Positions 5,540 through 6,426 of a DNA stretch of 6,426 nucleotides are shown here, piece by piece. A program made the position numbers and the translations under genes. Positions within the stretch are counted from its first letter, which is position 1. Each line of letters starts with the position of its first letter. Where the stretch lies: assembly GCA_003509785.1 (NCBI GenBank), contig DOMY01000249.1, positions 4,263-10,688 on the forward strand, in the 5' to 3' direction. The notes beneath the pieces were generated by a model. That model saw only the letters and a program-made list of their open reading frames with translations, searched no databases and was not told the DNA's origin. The stretch is from Gemmobacter sp. GTDB lineage: Bacteria > Pseudomonadota > Alphaproteobacteria > Rhodobacterales > Rhodobacteraceae.

Positions 5540-5617
5540 TATCGCTTGCGATCATATCGTGCACGATACAATATGCGATGCAGGAGTCAAGCTCTTGCGA
5601 TAGTATCGCACGCGATA
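5540..5617. promoter_or_regulatory. OhrR operator array: three 14-bp inverted repeats
   Basis: Three copies of TATCGCNNGCGATA occur between ohr and ohrR: TATCGCTTGCGATC (5540-5553, one mismatch), TATCGTGCACGATA (5555-5568, itself a perfect palindrome) and TATCGCACGCGATA (5604-5617). A further palindrome TGCGATA-G-TATCGCA (5596-5610) overlaps the third, and a single GCGAT half-site lies at 5575-5579. The first two centres are 15 bp apart and the third is 49 bp on. Site 2 covers the ohr -10 and site 3 touches the ohrR -10, which fits repression of both genes. That OhrR is the binder is inferred from position. Confidence 0.8.
5563..5590 (-). promoter_or_regulatory. Candidate ohr promoter
   Basis: On the minus strand TTGACT (5585-5590 on plus as AGTCAA) is followed after 16 bases by TATCGT (5563-5568), which is half of the second inverted repeat. 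The transcript would start near 5556, inside the operators, with a leader of about 30 bases carrying the AGGAGAGG site. Confidence 0.5.
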
Positions 5618-5621
5618 TATT
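5594..5621 (+). promoter_or_regulatory. Candidate ohrR promoter giving a leaderless transcript
   Basis: TATATT (5616-5621) is a five-of-six -10 box, and CTTGCG (5594-5599) stands 16 bases upstream as a weak -35 (TTGCGA at 15 bases is the alternative). A start 7-9 bases beyond the -10 falls at 5628-5630, which is the A of the ohrR ATG or just before it. The third operator copy lies within this promoter. Confidence 0.45.
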
Positions 5622-5629
5622 CTGCCTGC

Positions 5630-6106
5630 ATGACAGAGAGCCCGGCTTCCCTGGCGCAGAGGCTGTGCTTTGCGCTTTATTCCGCCAATCACGCCATGCA
5701 GGCGGCCTATAAGCCATTGCTCGATTCCGTGGGGCTGACCTATCCGCAGTACCTGGTCCTGACCCTGCTCTGGGATCAGGATGACCAGCCCATGAGCCGG
5801 ATCGGGGCCGCGCTGCAGCTGGAAAGCAATACGCTGACCCCCATGCTCAAACGGATGGAGACTGCGGGCCTGGTGACCCGCAGCCGCGACAGCCGGGATG
5901 AACGCCAGCTGCGCCTGAAGCTGACCGCTGCAGGCCAGGCCCTGCGCGAGCAGACTGCGGCTTTCCCGCAGTGCATCGGCGAAAAGACCCGGATGACGGC
6001 CGAGGCGCTGTCTGCCCTGCGGCAGAGCGTCAGCGATCTGCGCGACACCCTGCGCGACGCCCCCCGAATCAAGTCTGACATCAGGTCGGACAGCGATCAG
6101 ACCTGA
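5630..6106 (+). CDS. ohrR: Organic-hydroperoxide-sensing MarR-family repressor
   Basis: A 158-residue MarR-type repressor. The N-terminal LAQRLCFALYSA segment contains Cys13, the peroxide-reacting cysteine of OhrR proteins (Cys15 in Bacillus, Cys22 in Xanthomonas). The LTYPQYLVLTLLWDQD helix (36-51), the recognition region LESNTLTPMLKRMETAGLVTR (64-84) and the wing DSRDERQLRLKLT (87-99) follow as in the family. A second cysteine, Cys115, sits where 2-Cys OhrRs such as that of Xanthomonas have their resolving cysteine, so oxidation probably forms an intersubunit disulfide. The tail after about 145 is polar and Ser/Asp-rich. I place the start at ATG 5630. An in-frame ATG at 5573 would translate the operators and has no ribosome site. 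No ribosome site precedes 5630 either. It is divergent from ohr, and its 3' end overlaps the convergent gene by 10 bp. Confidence 0.94.
   Translation: MTESPASLAQRLCFALYSANHAMQAAYKPLLDSVGLTYPQYLVLTLLWDQDDQPMSRIGAALQLESNTLTPMLKRMETAGLVTRSRDSRDERQLRLKLTAAGQALREQTAAFPQCIGEKTRMTAEALSALRQSVSDLRDTLRDAPRIKSDIRSDSDQT
6081..6106. repeat. Inverted repeat at the end of ohrR
   Basis: TCAGGTC (6081-6087) and GACCTGA (6100-6106) form a perfect 7-bp inverted repeat with a 12-base loop. It spans the last codons of ohrR and the stop of the opposite small gene. A competing stem is GTCTGA (6073-6078) with TCAGAC (6097-6102). No T-run follows in either direction, so terminator function is uncertain. Confidence 0.4.
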
Positions 6107-6294
6107 CGGCCCCGCGCGATGCGGGCGAATTCGGCCATGCGACGGCCCGCTGCGGGCTGAGCCGCCATCTGCGCCACGGGGCGGCGGCGGAACTGCTGCC
6201 AGAAGGTGCTGGCATCGTCATGCGCCAGGCGCAGGAACTGCTTCAGCCGCGCGCCCTCTGACGGTTTGCGCTTGTCGGCAAGATGTTTGCTCAT
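6097..6294 (-). CDS. Small basic hypothetical protein
   Basis: A 65-residue reading frame that I do not recognise. It is rich in Arg, Ala and Gln, with a lysine-rich start (MSKHLADKRK), a central HDDASTFWQQFRRRPV segment and an Arg-rich C-terminus ending ARIARGRQV. It has no cysteine, no membrane segment and no signal peptide. It could be a small nucleic-acid- or protein-binding factor, but nothing shows this directly. The start is well supported: AAAGGAGGAGG ends 5 bases before ATG 6294, the strongest ribosome site in this part of the window. Upstream ATGs at 6327 and 6324 lack one. It lies 41 bp after the minus-strand gene at the right edge, possibly in one operon, and its stop overlaps the end of ohrR by 10 bp. 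Confidence 0.7.
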   Translation of the reverse strand: MSKHLADKRKPSEGARLKQFLRLAHDDASTFWQQFRRRPVAQMAAQPAAGRRMAEFARIARGRQV

Positions 6295-6335
6295 GGAAAC
6301 CTCCTCCTTTGCTCCGGGGGGCATCATAGCGCGAA

Positions 6336-6426
6336 TCAGGGTATTTCCCTAATGCCACCGGCCAGATCCAGCCGATCCACCGCCCAGGCCGCCGCCTCGG
6401 CTACTACCGGGTCGGCATCGGCGCAC
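6336..6426 (-). CDS. 3' end of a minus-strand gene, possible HEAT-like C-terminus
   Basis: The last 29 codons and TGA of a frame that enters from the right edge. The visible peptide, CADADPVVAEAAAWAVDRL followed by a short tail ending REIP, has the D-P-V---AAWA--RL pattern of HEAT-like repeats, such as those near the C-terminus of the epoxyqueuosine reductase QueG. Third codon positions are mostly G or C until the final six codons, as expected for a real gene here. The fragment is too short to name a product, and chance similarity of an alanine-rich peptide is possible. The strand and 41-bp spacing to the next gene are consistent with an operon. Confidence 0.4.
   Translation of the reverse strand, partial: CADADPVVAEAAAWAVDRLDLAGGIREIP

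Noticed and set aside
5390..5629. Longer start for ohrR reaching back into ohr.
   Set aside because: The extension is antisense to ohr and crosses the operators. OhrR proteins begin shortly before the conserved Cys-containing helix, which fits the ATG at 5630.

Overview
The window is GC-rich, gene-dense chromosomal DNA that looks like an alphaproteobacterium of the Rhodobacteraceae. Three things point there. The order xseB-ispA-dxs is typical of proteobacteria. There is a PetP-like MarR regulator overlapping a PetR-like OmpR regulator, a pair known from Rhodobacter capsulatus. The intergenic sequences also have a Rhodobacterales flavour. The genus cannot be fixed by reading alone. I see no phage, transposon, CRISPR, tRNA or rRNA.

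Left block (1-3416, all minus strand). Read in the direction of transcription the order is petP-like marR (2904-3416), petR-like response regulator (2194-2907), a 90-bp gap with a hairpin, a histone-deacetylase-family hydrolase (1180-2103), xseB (944-1183), ispA (78-947) and the first codons of dxs (1-58). Three junctions are 4-bp ATGA/GTGA overlaps (marR/petR, deacetylase/xseB, xseB/ispA), and ispA and dxs are 19 bp apart, so translational coupling is likely. The metabolic core is isoprenoid synthesis: Dxs makes DXP for the MEP pathway and IspA condenses the resulting C5 units to farnesyl diphosphate. XseB is the small subunit of exonuclease VII.

Middle (3417-4480). A 146-bp divergent control region separates marR/petR from ilvE (3563-4429, branched-chain aminotransferase). 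It holds two identical TTGCGCAA palindromes 32 bp apart and what look like back-to-back promoters. ilvE ends at a strong symmetrical terminator (4450-4476). This is shared with the convergent gene at 4478-4906, a 142-residue protein with an N-terminal glyoxalase-related domain.

Right block (4907-6426). After a gene-free 191 bp with hairpins come the divergent pair ohr (5098-5526, minus; thiol peroxidase for organic hydroperoxides) and ohrR (5630-6106, plus; its MarR-family peroxide sensor, apparently 2-Cys type). The 103 bp between them hold three copies of a 14-bp inverted repeat, TATCGCNNGCGATA, placed over the predicted promoters: a textbook autoregulated peroxide switch. ohrR has no ribosome binding site and its predicted -10 box lies 8 bp before the ATG, so its mRNA may be leaderless. 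ohrR overlaps tail-to-tail by 10 bp with a 65-residue basic small protein (6097-6294, minus). The window ends inside the 3' end of a further minus-strand gene, possibly with a HEAT-like C-terminus.

Nothing here is clearly a wholly new system. The best leads are the ohr/ohrR operator array with the leaderless ohrR, the twin palindrome between ilvE and petP/petR, and the deacetylase coupled to isoprenoid genes.
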